This document shows positions 14,746 to 20,464 of a DNA stretch of 21,766 nucleotides, piece by piece. This DNA is from a virus. The stretch spans positions 1-21,766 of IMG/VR virus record IMGVR_UViG_3300020439_002334. One strand, 5' to 3'. Both the position numbers and the translations under genes were made by a program. A model generated the notes under the pieces. It did no database searches and was not told the DNA's origin. It saw only the letters and a list, made by a program, of their open reading frames with translations. Each line of letters begins with the position of its first letter. The stretch's first letter is position 1.

Positions 14746-14819
14746 TCCGGATTGAGGGATTCGAACCCCCGACCCCTTCTTCCCAAAAGAAGTGCGCTAC
14801 CAAACTGCGCTAAATCCGG
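14746..14819 (-). tRNA. tRNA-Pro(UGG)
   Basis: This is a complete 74-nt cloverleaf. The acceptor stem CCGGATT/AATCCGG has 7 perfect pairs. D-arm GCGC...GCGC, anticodon stem CTTCT/AGAAG with loop TTTGGGA (anticodon TGG, reading CCA), a T-arm with TTCGAAT, and discriminator A are all present. C1-G72 with A73 agrees with bacterial proline tRNAs. No CCA end is encoded. It is preceded by its own promoter and a structured leader. Confidence 0.97.
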
Positions 14820-14823
14820 AAGT

Positions 14824-14893
14824 GGTAGTTCCTATCGCCGCCAGTCCTGAACTACCGAAGGAGACTGCCGCAGTTGAGGTTTAACCCCTCAAC
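14824..14893 (-). ncRNA. Structured leader RNA upstream of tRNA-Pro
   Basis: Between the promoter at 14901-14929 and the tRNA, the minus-strand RNA has a 7-bp hairpin GTTGAGG/CCTCAAC (14887-14893 with 14873-14879). Two interlocked helices follow: CAGTC/GACTG (14863-14867 with 14842-14846) and the 8-bp GGTAGTTC/GAACTACC (14849-14856 with 14824-14831). Their order a-b-a'-b' would make a pseudoknot. The last helix ends 4 nt before the tRNA 5' end. No ORF fits. It may be a tRNA leader or a separate small RNA. Confidence 0.5.
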
Positions 14894-14900
14894 AGAACTA

Positions 14901-14929
14901 ATTATACTACTTCTTGTGCCCCCTGTCAA
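14901..14929 (-). promoter_or_regulatory. Sigma70-type promoter of tRNA-Pro
   Basis: On the minus strand TTGACA (14924-14929) and TATAAT (14901-14906) are separated by 17 bp, an ideal promoter. Its -35 and spacer lie inside the 3' end of the coding sequence at 14907-15068. Confidence 0.88.
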
Positions 14930-15068
14930 ATGGTTCCCAGTGCTCCCATCCATAATGATGCACTGCCCACATACCTAAGATGGGAACAAATACAAGAAGA
15001 AACCCCATGACTCCTAAACACCATGGGGTGTTCATTACATGACGAACAAAAAGTTGTACGTGTGTCAT
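14907..15068 (-). CDS. Small single-pass membrane protein (53 aa)
   Basis: This 53-residue ORF runs from ATG 15068 to TAG 14907. A hydrophobic helix at about residues 17-36 (CLGVMGFLLVFVPILGMWAV) is followed by an aromatic, basic tail (HHYGWEHWEPFDRGHKK). ATG overlaps the stop of the preceding 28-residue ORF (ATGA). It is the last gene of the PTOX-gnd-zwf chain, and its 3' end contains the tRNA-Pro promoter. Function unknown. Confidence 0.72.
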   Translation of the reverse strand: MTHVQLFVRHVMNTPWCLGVMGFLLVFVPILGMWAVHHYGWEHWEPFDRGHKK

Positions 15069-15151
15069 TGTGGATATGCGTTGTTAAGTCCCCAAACAAT
15101 AAAAAGGGCAATAGCACCAAACAAAAGAATGGTACTGAATGTAAGGTTCAT
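15065..15151 (-). CDS. Single-helix membrane micro-protein (28 aa)
   Basis: This 28-residue ORF begins at ATG 15151, overlapping the zwf stop (ATGA), and ends in TGA overlapping the next start (ATGA). It is nearly all one membrane helix (LTFSTILLFGAIALFIVWGL) with a short NNAYPQ tail. Its size and the VWG near the helix end recall the small cytochrome b6f subunit PetN, but this similarity is too weak to name it. The perfect fit between two coupled genes supports real translation. Confidence 0.62.
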   Translation of the reverse strand: MNLTFSTILLFGAIALFIVWGLNNAYPQ

Positions 15152-16485
15152 GCTGGATAATCCCAATCGGTAATGAATTCTGTTTTGTGTACTGGACCCC
15201 ACGACCCTTCATGATAGATGTATGGGGCAGTTCTTACCTTACAAGTATCGCCAGTACAGAGTAAATCGTCAACAATTCGCCAGGATTCCAACACTTCTTC
15301 TGAGTGTACAAAATGAGATTGGTCTTCGTGAACGGCATCATAAAGAAGTTTTTCATATCCATCAACACCTAACCAGTCAGGATATCGGTGTGTAAGTGTA
15401 GCCTCTTCAACGGTATCACCAAGTCCAGGTGACTTCACATCAATCTTAATATCAAGGTGTGCGTGTGGTTGTAAACGCATCACAATACGATCTTTATGCT
15501 CTCCCTCAAAGTAATGAAGTGGTGGTGCCTTGAGTTTAATAACAACTTCTACACACTGATAAGGCATTTTCTTACCAGTCAAGAAATGGAATGGAACGCC
15601 TTGCCATCTCCAGTTATCAATATAAAGATCACCTGCCACAAAAGTCTGTGTCATCGACTCTGGACCAACACCTTTCTCTGCACGATATCCTTCATATTGA
15701 CCTGTAATAAGTTTGCCACCCAATCTTGTGGCAGCAAGAACCTTTGTCTTCTCTCTGCGTATTTCAGTCGCATTCATACGGCAGGGTGCTTCCATCGCAA
15801 TAAGAGCCAGAACCTGAAGCATATGGTTCTGTAACATGTCTCTAACTACACCTGCACCTTCATAGTATTGAGAGCGTCCTTCACAACCAATAGTCTCAGT
15901 AGCAAAGATTTGAACCTCTTCTATGTACTCCCGGTTCCAAAGTGGTTCCAATAAAATATTGCCAAAGCGGGTGGTAAGGATATTATTAACAGTATCTTTA
16001 CCGAGATAATGGTCAATGCGATATACTTGTTTCTCGCGTAAATGTCGAGAAACCACAGATTGTAAATGACTAGCAGATTTATAATCGTACCCAAAGGGTT
16101 TTTCAATAACAACACGGGATTTTTCTGGGTCATCGAGAAGTCCTGCTGATTTTAGGTTTACGATTGCATCCTCATATCTTTCTGGTGGAACTGAAAGAAA
16201 ATAAGTCGTATCATCATCAGACTGCAATCTCTCCAAAGTATCAACTCTAGAAAGGTCTGCAGACCTATAGTCTACCCATTGAATAAATTCTTCGTCATCA
16301 ACACCAAGATGTTCTAACCAACTTTCCTTACTATGCTCTGTTCTTGATACTCCAATAATAGTAAATTGAGAAGGAAGAAGATCTTGCCTCCACAATTTAT
16401 TCAAAGCAGGTATAAGTTTTCTTTTGCAGAGATCTCCAGTAGCACCGAAAATTACAATACGTTTTGGTTTAGTGGGCTGTTCCAT
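15148..16485 (-). CDS. zwf: Glucose-6-phosphate 1-dehydrogenase
   Basis: The enzyme oxidises glucose-6-phosphate to 6-phosphogluconolactone with NADP+, the entry step of the oxidative pentose phosphate pathway. From ATG 16485 the protein has 445 residues: NADP-binding IVIFGATGDL (10-19), EKPFG (128-132), and substrate/catalytic RIDHYLGK (156-163, with His159). YYEGAGVVRDMLQNHMLQ follows in its usual place. A longer frame from ATG 16587 adds 34 residues unlike any G6PDH, and that stretch is better explained as a separate small gene in another frame. NADPH and pentoses made here would feed phage nucleotide synthesis. Confidence 0.95.
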   Translation of the reverse strand: MEQPTKPKRIVIFGATGDLCKRKLIPALNKLWRQDLLPSQFTIIGVSRTEHSKESWLEHLGVDDEEFIQWVDYRSADLSRVDTLERLQSDDDTTYFLSVPPERYEDAIVNLKSAGLLDDPEKSRVVIEKPFGYDYKSASHLQSVVSRHLREKQVYRIDHYLGKDTVNNILTTRFGNILLEPLWNREYIEEVQIFATETIGCEGRSQYYEGAGVVRDMLQNHMLQVLALIAMEAPCRMNATEIRREKTKVLAATRLGGKLITGQYEGYRAEKGVGPESMTQTFVAGDLYIDNWRWQGVPFHFLTGKKMPYQCVEVVIKLKAPPLHYFEGEHKDRIVMRLQPHAHLDIKIDVKSPGLGDTVEEATLTHRYPDWLGVDGYEKLLYDAVHEDQSHFVHSEEVLESWRIVDDLLCTGDTCKVRTAPYIYHEGSWGPVHKTEFITDWDYPA

Positions 16486-16597
16486 TTCCTTTGTAGTCCT
16501 CCGACTCGTAATAAACCGTTTCACCTTTAAATCGTCCAAATGCGATGGTGGCACATACAAATGGTATTGATATCCAGAGTAAGACATTACCTAACAT
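16469..16597 (-). CDS. Hidden small membrane protein overlapping gnd and zwf (42 aa)
   Basis: This 42-residue ORF runs from ATG 16597 to TAA 16469. It starts inside the last codons of gnd (11-nt overlap) and ends inside the first codons of zwf (17-nt overlap with ATG 16485). The product has an N-terminal membrane helix (NVLLWISIPFVCATIAFG, residues 4-21) and a polar tail GETVYYESEDYKGNG. The gap between the gnd stop and the G6PDH-like sequence is thus fully coding. I do not recognise the family. It could easily be missed behind the longer zwf frame. Confidence 0.68.
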   Translation of the reverse strand: MLGNVLLWISIPFVCATIAFGRFKGETVYYESEDYKGNGTAH

Positions 16598-17642
16598 GAT
16601 GACCACCAAACATATAACGCATACCATTCAAAATCTTGGCCGCGAAAGCACCAAGACGGCGTGAATTAAATCTTTCATAGAGAGCAGTGCTGAGTACAGG
16701 AGCGGGTACGCCAAGATCCACAGCAGCGTGAACCGTCCAACGACCCTCACCAGAGTCTGATACTCCACCATCGAACTTGCTAAGCTCTCTATCGTTCCGT
16801 AAAACATCAGCGGTAAGATCGAGTAACCAAGAACCAACCACACTACCACGACGCCATAACTCAGCCACCTCAGAAACATCAATATCATATTGATAATCTG
16901 CCGGATTTTCCATCGGAGCAACCTCAGCATCACCCTCCTTAACGTATGCTGACCCAGCATTAGCTTCATGCAGGATATTAAATCCTTCTGCGTATGCTTG
17001 CATGATTCCATACTCAATACCATTATGCACCATCTTTACAAAATGACCTGCACCTGGTGGACCACAATGCAGCCATCCGTGCTCTGCAGATGTTTCATGA
17101 CTCAAAGGATCAGTGCGATGGGCAGATCCAATACCTGGCGCGAGTGCCCTGAAGATAGGAGAGCAGACGGATACTGCAGTATTTGAACCACCAACCATAA
17201 GACAGTATCCACGCTCCAAACCGTAAACACCACCACTAGTACCGCAGTCAAGATACGCGATGCCAAGTTTAGATAACCGTTCTGCCCTGCGTCTAGAGTC
17301 TTTAAAATTGGAATTGCCATGATCAATAATAATATCGCCTTCCACACAAAATTGTAATAACTCATTTAGTGTGTCCTCTACTGTTTCTGCTGGTACAACC
17401 ATCATGAAGACACCTGGACAATCAAATTTTTGACCGTCTTCATCATATACCGACTTTTGTGAATGAACTATTTGAACAAGGCTTTCCAGAGAAGTGGTAC
17501 ATCCACTAATATAACCCTCTTCATATTGATGACAAGCTTTTTCATAATTGTTTCTGTAACCCCATACTTCGTGTCCTGCTTTGATAAGACGACGGGACAT
17601 TCCCTCGCCCATTCTACCCAATCCGATGATTCCTACCTTCAT
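16587..17642 (-). CDS. gnd: 6-phosphogluconate dehydrogenase (decarboxylating)
   Basis: This 351-residue protein oxidatively decarboxylates 6-phosphogluconate to ribulose-5-phosphate. It has the N-terminal dinucleotide motif GLGRMGEG (7-14), DHGNSN (107-112), the substrate-binding GTSGG (134-138), and the catalytic GAGHFVKMVHNGIEYG (197-212) with Lys203 and Asn207. It is shorter than the 470-residue E. coli Gnd and belongs to the short YqeC/GntZ-like form. Start ATG 17642 is coupled to the upstream micro-ORF. zwf, two genes on, makes its precursor. Confidence 0.95.
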   Translation of the reverse strand: MKVGIIGLGRMGEGMSRRLIKAGHEVWGYRNNYEKACHQYEEGYISGCTTSLESLVQIVHSQKSVYDEDGQKFDCPGVFMMVVPAETVEDTLNELLQFCVEGDIIIDHGNSNFKDSRRRAERLSKLGIAYLDCGTSGGVYGLERGYCLMVGGSNTAVSVCSPIFRALAPGIGSAHRTDPLSHETSAEHGWLHCGPPGAGHFVKMVHNGIEYGIMQAYAEGFNILHEANAGSAYVKEGDAEVAPMENPADYQYDIDVSEVAELWRRGSVVGSWLLDLTADVLRNDRELSKFDGGVSDSGEGRWTVHAAVDLGVPAPVLSTALYERFNSRRLGAFAAKILNGMRYMFGGHHVR

Positions 17643-17728
17643 TTTCCACCTCTATATCTTACTGGCCAAGTTGATTCTAGTGTAACAGTTAAAAGAAGAA
17701 CGAAAAAAAGAACAAATGCTACTGTCAT
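17639..17728 (-). CDS. Single-helix membrane micro-protein (29 aa)
   Basis: This 29-residue ORF runs from ATG 17728 to TGA 17639. It is one hydrophobic helix (VAFVLFFVLLLTVTLE) followed by a basic tail (TWPVRYRGGK). It joins its neighbours with 4-nt (upstream) and 3-nt (gnd start) overlaps, exactly filling the interval between the 55-residue gene and gnd. Function unknown. Confidence 0.62.
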   Translation of the reverse strand: MTVAFVLFFVLLLTVTLESTWPVRYRGGK

Positions 17729-17892
17729 ATTGTACTACCCGGAACATAATTAATGCCATCAAGAAGTTCATCCAATAATGCGCCATATTCTCTAAACTTT
17801 CTGTCACCGGCAATATAAGATCTCTGTCTCCTCCAAATTGCTTCGGCAAGCAATTTTCTTTCTTCGGTTGTAAATTGTTCTGTTCTGGTCAT
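17725..17892 (-). CDS. Small conserved cyanophage protein (55 aa)
   Basis: This 55-residue soluble ORF runs from ATG 17892 to TGA 17725, with ATGA overlaps at both ends. It is helical and charged (TEERKLLAEAIWRRQRSYIAG, then FREYGALLDELLDGINYVPG). I recall this WRRQRS-IAGD...LLDELLDG pattern as common in cyanomyoviruses, with no function assigned. Confidence 0.75.
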   Translation of the reverse strand: MTRTEQFTTEERKLLAEAIWRRQRSYIAGDRKFREYGALLDELLDGINYVPGSTI

Positions 17893-18392
17893 TTAATTAA
17901 TTCCATTGCTTTATGTAGTTCTCTTGAATGTTCCAGTTCATCATTTAAAATTTCAAGGATTTTGTCGTCATGACCATTAAGTGCCAGATGTTTTGCATAC
18001 GTTGTAGCAGCATGAATTTCTATCTCGTATGACAAATGGTATGCAGACTTAGGAGCCACCCAATAATAAACCACGTTGACCCAATAATAGATAAGGACGA
18101 GGTGTTTGGCGACAAAGCGATCCACCCAATAAGCATTACCGCCCCTACTTTCCATGTATTCCAGATGTGATGTTTCATTTATGCTCTGTTCGAAGTGTTG
18201 AAGCATGAGGTCTATATGTTCGGGTCCTCTAAGACCCATAGACTCTCGGAAATGTAAGACACTCAAAAATGCAAAATAAGGTGCCCGAGCAATCTCCTCA
18301 AGCACCCAGAATCTTTGATAATCTCTACCACGATAAAGATAATCAATAATGGAGATTGTAACTAATAGTGCAAAAGAGTTTAGTTTTTTCAT
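17889..18392 (-). CDS. ptoX: Plastoquinol terminal oxidase (PTOX, alternative oxidase family)
   Basis: This membrane-bound di-iron oxidase would pass electrons from plastoquinol to oxygen. From ATG 18392 it has 167 residues. Iron-ligand motifs appear in order: VLEEIARAPYF (30-40, Glu32), NETSH (72-76, Glu73 and His76), YEIEIHA (122-128, Glu123/Glu125) and DELEH (151-155, Glu152 and His155). LSVLHFRES at 43-51 matches the conserved helix of plastid and cyanobacterial PTOX. It relieves an over-reduced photosynthetic chain when phage infection blocks carbon fixation (known for cyanophages). The upstream extension to 18449 overlaps another gene and is rejected. TAATG coupling upstream. Confidence 0.94.
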   Translation of the reverse strand: MKKLNSFALLVTISIIDYLYRGRDYQRFWVLEEIARAPYFAFLSVLHFRESMGLRGPEHIDLMLQHFEQSINETSHLEYMESRGGNAYWVDRFVAKHLVLIYYWVNVVYYWVAPKSAYHLSYEIEIHAATTYAKHLALNGHDDKILEILNDELEHSRELHKAMELIK

Positions 18393-18505
18393 TACTCTCC
18401 CTCTTCTTTTTTTCTGATAAGATAACCAAGTAAAATTCCACTTAACCAAGAAACATAAAGGTATAGAATGTTTTCAGTAAATTTAATAAATTCACTCCAC
18501 TCCAT
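18392..18505 (-). CDS. Small membrane protein preceding PTOX (37 aa)
   Basis: This 37-residue ORF runs from ATG 18505 to TAA 18392; the stop shares a base with the PTOX start (TAATG). A helix at residues 12-32 (ILYLYVSWLSGILLGYLI) is followed by RKKEEGE. A purine-rich stretch ATGAGGAGG just upstream gives a good Shine-Dalgarno site. Coupling suggests it is made with PTOX. Function unknown. Confidence 0.68.
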   Translation of the reverse strand: MEWSEFIKFTENILYLYVSWLSGILLGYLIRKKEEGE

Positions 18506-18617
18506 ACTCATCCTCCTCATATAAAGGACAAGGTTCTTCAAAAAGATGTTGCATTCTAAGTTGTTTAATGCGTTCTTTAAGTCCTTTATAGAACTCTCTT
18601 TTTTCGTCCTCTGTCAT
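18492..18617 (-). CDS. Small charged protein (41 aa)
   Basis: This 41-residue ORF runs from ATG 18617 to TGA 18492, ATGA-coupled to the upstream gene and overlapping the next by 14 nt. The first half is a basic/acidic helix (TEDEKREFYKGLKERIKQLR), the second acidic (EEPCPLYEEDEYGVE). No membrane segment. Function unknown; real translation is supported by the unbroken overlap pattern. Confidence 0.6.
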   Translation of the reverse strand: MTEDEKREFYKGLKERIKQLRMQHLFEEPCPLYEEDEYGVE

Positions 18618-18793
18618 TTAGTCTTTTCTTGAAAGTATGATGGTAACGGACATCCCTTAAAGTCCTGTATTTCATCTATTGCCAAAACAAACATAGTCGC
18701 AAAACCCAAACAAAAAGCAAATAGCATTTGAGGAAAGTTATAATTTCCCATGTTTGCAGTGGGATCAGGTTCATCATCATGAGGATGAATCAT
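18614..18793 (-). CDS. Small membrane protein (59 aa)
   Basis: From ATG 18793 this encodes 59 residues: a His/Asp-rich head (MIHPHDDEPDPTANMG), one membrane helix (FPQMLFAFCLGFATMFVLAI, about 20-39) and a tail EIQDFKGCPLPSYF. An earlier ATG at 18862 would add 23 Lys/Ser-rich residues but overlap the upstream gene by 86 nt, so the later start (17-nt overlap) is preferred. Function unknown. Confidence 0.65.
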   Translation of the reverse strand: MIHPHDDEPDPTANMGNYNFPQMLFAFCLGFATMFVLAIDEIQDFKGCPLPSYFQEKTK

Positions 18794-18986
18794 CTTTGCT
18801 ATTTCTTCGGATGATTTTTTCGACTTGTCGTCGGACTTCATCTCTTTTTTGTTGGTCTTCATGATCCTTACGGGAGTATCCGTTTTTTTGATGTAGAATA
18901 AAATGCCCTTGACAGAACATTGTTATACCAAAAATAAGCATCAGTACGATGCCTATCCATTCTAAGATAAGTTGATTTGTAACCAT
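18777..18986 (-). CDS. Small membrane protein with charged tail (69 aa)
   Basis: This 69-residue ORF from ATG 18986 has an N-terminal membrane helix (LILEWIGIVLMLIFGITMFC, about 6-25) and a long charged cytoplasmic-type tail (SRKDHEDQQKRDEVRRQVEKIIRR). It overlaps the preceding gene by 25 nt and the next by 17 nt. Function unknown. Confidence 0.65.
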   Translation of the reverse strand: MVTNQLILEWIGIVLMLIFGITMFCQGHFILHQKNGYSRKDHEDQQKRDEVRRQVEKIIRRNSKDDSSS

Positions 18987-19168
18987 GGCAATATTGGTGG
19001 TATTACTCCAATAAGTCGAAGCAGACCCTCAGCAAAAAGTGCAAGAACAACCCACCCAACACACATACTAATAATTGAAGCATTACGATTATGTCGGCGT
19101 ATTGCAGCATCAATCATCTCCTGACACTCTTCTTTTGTCACGTAATGAACAGGTTTAATTTCATCCAT
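18962..19168 (-). CDS. Small membrane protein (68 aa)
   Basis: From ATG 19168 the product has 68 residues: a soluble head (MDEIKPVHYVTKEECQEMID) with an amphipathic segment, then one membrane helix (about 30-50, IISMCVGWVVLALFAEGLLR) and a short IGVIPPILPW stretch. An ATG at 19180 adds four residues but enlarges the overlap with the preceding gene; neither start has a clear Shine-Dalgarno. The head plus helix plus proline-rich end looks typical of cyanophage membrane proteins of unknown function. Confidence 0.72.
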   Translation of the reverse strand: MDEIKPVHYVTKEECQEMIDAAIRRHNRNASIISMCVGWVVLALFAEGLLRLIGVIPPILPWLQINLS

Positions 19169-19325
19169 CCTGTGAGACATCTCTATTATCCATCATATTA
19201 TCAAGAGGATCTGGTCCCCCAGTAACTATAGCACAAGCTCTTTGGTAGAAGAAGTTATCAGTATTTCCTGATGCTTCAAACGTTTCCTTAACCTTCACCC
19301 AATTATCATAGGTGTGTTTGTCCAT
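19161..19325 (-). CDS. Small conserved cyanophage protein (54 aa), first gene of the redox operon
   Basis: This 54-residue soluble ORF runs from ATG 19325 to TGA 19161. It contains YDNWVKVKETFEASGNTDNFFYQRACAI and GGPDPLD, a pattern I recall from short proteins widespread in T4-like cyanophages and pelagiphages. Function unknown. It follows the promoter at 19354-19381 by about 25 nt and overlaps the next gene by 8 nt. Confidence 0.75.
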   Translation of the reverse strand: MDKHTYDNWVKVKETFEASGNTDNFFYQRACAIVTGGPDPLDNMMDNRDVSQDG

Positions 19326-19353
19326 GTTGGTGCCTCTAAACTACACACTAGCT

Positions 19354-19381
19354 ATAATAATTAAATATTGACTTTTGTCAA
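19354..19381 (-). promoter_or_regulatory. Sigma70-type promoter of the PTOX-gnd-zwf operon
   Basis: On the minus strand TTGACA (19376-19381) is followed after 16 bp by TATTAT (19354-19359). The -35 is the first arm of a small inverted repeat TTGAC-AAAA-GTCAA (19368-19381). It lies between tRNA-Ser and the first gene of the operon. Confidence 0.7.
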
Positions 19382-19420
19382 GTATGTTAGGGTTTCCTAA
19401 AAGTGTTTAAGAAAATATAA

Positions 19421-19506
19421 AGGAAAGTGAGGGATTCGAACCCTCGGAGACTACTAATCTCTTCAGTTTTCAAGACTGATGCAATCGACCGCTCTGCCAA
19501 CTTTCC
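19421..19506 (-). tRNA. tRNA-Ser(UGA)
   Basis: This 86-nt class II tRNA has the acceptor stem GGAAAGT/ACTTTCC, a D-arm, the anticodon stem TCAGT/ACTGA with loop CTTGAAA (anticodon TGA, reading UCA), a long 17-nt variable arm and the T-arm GAGGG-TTCGAAT-CCCTC. The discriminator is U, while serine tRNAs usually have G73. No CCA is encoded. Confidence 0.96.
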
Positions 19507-19511
19507 AAATT

Positions 19512-19769
19512 TTATCGGACTTCAAAATCCAATTTACGAATTTTGCGTTTTCGTCTTTGTTCTTGCCACTCAATATCTTGTTGTGACAAAACTCCCTTTT
19601 TATCTTTGGGTTGATATGAGTTTATCATAACAACCTGACCCAAGTCAACTGCAGAAACCCTATCACCACGTATTGTTGTCATATTAGGGCAACCACAAGA
19701 AACCGTCTTACTTGGATGTCCCTCCAATTCCCTGCCACAGGAAGAACATCTTATCTTAATATTGTCCAT
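19512..19769 (-). CDS. Small Cys-cluster protein, possible zinc ribbon (85 aa)
   Basis: This 85-residue protein has Cys8-x2-Cys11 (CSSC) and Cys25-x-Cys27 (CGC), which could bind zinc or iron near the N-terminus (IKIRCSSCGRELEGHPSKTVSCGCPN). A conserved middle MTTIRGDRVSAVDLGQVVM and the basic tail QEQRRKRKIRKLDFEVR follow. I recall this architecture as widely shared by T4-like cyanophages and pelagiphages, without a known function. Its stop lies 5 nt before the tRNA-Ser 5' end, so mRNA and tRNA may be co-transcribed and cut apart. Confidence 0.82.
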   Translation of the reverse strand: MDNIKIRCSSCGRELEGHPSKTVSCGCPNMTTIRGDRVSAVDLGQVVMINSYQPKDKKGVLSQQDIEWQEQRRKRKIRKLDFEVR

Positions 19770-19800
19770 TTTAATGTTCTAAACTTCTTCAGTTTTCAGT

Positions 19801-19808
19801 TATTTATC
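19801..19808 (-). promoter_or_regulatory. T4-type late promoter-like element
   Basis: On the minus strand GATAAATA differs in one base from the T4 late -10 consensus TATAAATA and stands 31 nt before the ATG of the Cys-cluster gene. It overlaps the dioxygenase stop. Low-information motif in an AT-rich genome. Confidence 0.3.
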
Positions 19809-20376
19809 TAAAATCTGGTCCACCATACCAACCAACTATTGTTGTCCTTTCACCAGACTTTAAAGGTCTAACTCGATGTAGTGTGGTAGAGGGAAATATT
19901 ACACAGTCACCCATATCTAATTTTAGAGTTTCCATATGATTATGACCATCCAAAATCAATTGAAGTTCTCCTCCTTCATAATCATCTTTACTACTCAGAC
20001 ATAAAACTAATGAAACCTTTCTAAATCCTACATCATTTTCAGGTGCAGAAATATCAGAATGCCATTTGTATCCAGTACCCTTTCCATTATAATGTAAAAA
20101 TTGAACTTCATCATGCCAACCAACCAAATCATAATTAAATAATTCTCTATTAACTTCTCTCACATAATAGTCTAAAAGACCATTAATCCAATAAGCCTCA
20201 GGAATATTACCAGACAAACAATTCCTAATAGAGGAATTATAAACACCACCTTCATCATCCCCCATGACTGTGGCATGACCTAATTCCACATTATCAGCAA
20301 TAAATTTAAAAATATCTTTAACTATACTTCCAGACAATCCAGTATTAAAAGAAGCAAACTCAGGATAATTTTTCAT
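19804..20376 (-). CDS. 2-oxoglutarate/Fe(II)-dependent dioxygenase
   Basis: This 190-residue protein of the prolyl-4-hydroxylase-like fold has iron ligands His106-x-Asp108 (WHSDI) and His167 (TLHRV), with Arg177 (ERTTIVGW) placed to bind 2-oxoglutarate. A conserved FRKVSLVLCLS strand and EGGELQL complete the double-stranded beta helix. Such enzymes couple 2-oxoglutarate decarboxylation to hydroxylation of a protein, nucleic acid or small molecule. They are abundant in T4-like cyanophages, but the substrate is unknown. Start ATG 20376 is preferred over the preceding GTG. Confidence 0.93.
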   Translation of the reverse strand: MKNYPEFASFNTGLSGSIVKDIFKFIADNVELGHATVMGDDEGGVYNSSIRNCLSGNIPEAYWINGLLDYYVREVNRELFNYDLVGWHDEVQFLHYNGKGTGYKWHSDISAPENDVGFRKVSLVLCLSSKDDYEGGELQLILDGHNHMETLKLDMGDCVIFPSTTLHRVRPLKSGERTTIVGWYGGPDFR

Positions 20377-20392
20377 CACAATTCAAACTAAA

Positions 20393-20464
20393 TGGGCAAT
20401 ATCGGATTCGAACCAATGACCAACTGCGTGTAAAGCAGCTGCGCTACCGCTGCGCTAATCGCCC
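20393..20464 (-). tRNA. tRNA-Val(UAC)
   Basis: This complete 72-nt cloverleaf has the acceptor GGGCGAT/ATTGCCC with one G-U pair, D-arm GCGC...GCGC, anticodon arm GCTGC-TTTACAC-GCAGT (anticodon TAC, reading GUA), T-arm with TTCGAAT, and discriminator A. No encoded CCA. Its first 10 nt overlap the end of the upstream coding sequence. Confidence 0.97.

Noticed and set aside
14662-14850. + strand ORF with the RDSNPRP-type peptide
   Set aside because: This peptide is the usual antisense translation of a tRNA T-arm; it is the complement of tRNA-Pro.
14926-15120. 64-codon minus-strand ORF beginning MVLLPFLLFG
   Set aside because: Shadow frame covering two better ORFs (28 and 53 residues) that are linked to zwf by ATGA overlaps.
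15148-16587. zwf starting at ATG 16587
   Set aside because: The extra 34 residues do not look like G6PDH and overlap a better small ORF in another frame; ATG 16485 fits the family.
17652-17849. 65-codon minus-strand ORF beginning MPKQFGGD
   Set aside because: Shadow of the 55- and 29-residue genes, which tile the same interval with proper overlaps.
17889-18449. Longer PTOX from an upstream start at 18449
   Set aside because: The extension reads through the 37-residue membrane gene in another frame; ATG 18392 has TAATG coupling.
19427-19630. + strand ORF beginning MRDSNPRR
   Set aside because: Antisense translation of tRNA-Ser extending into the complement of the Cys-cluster gene.
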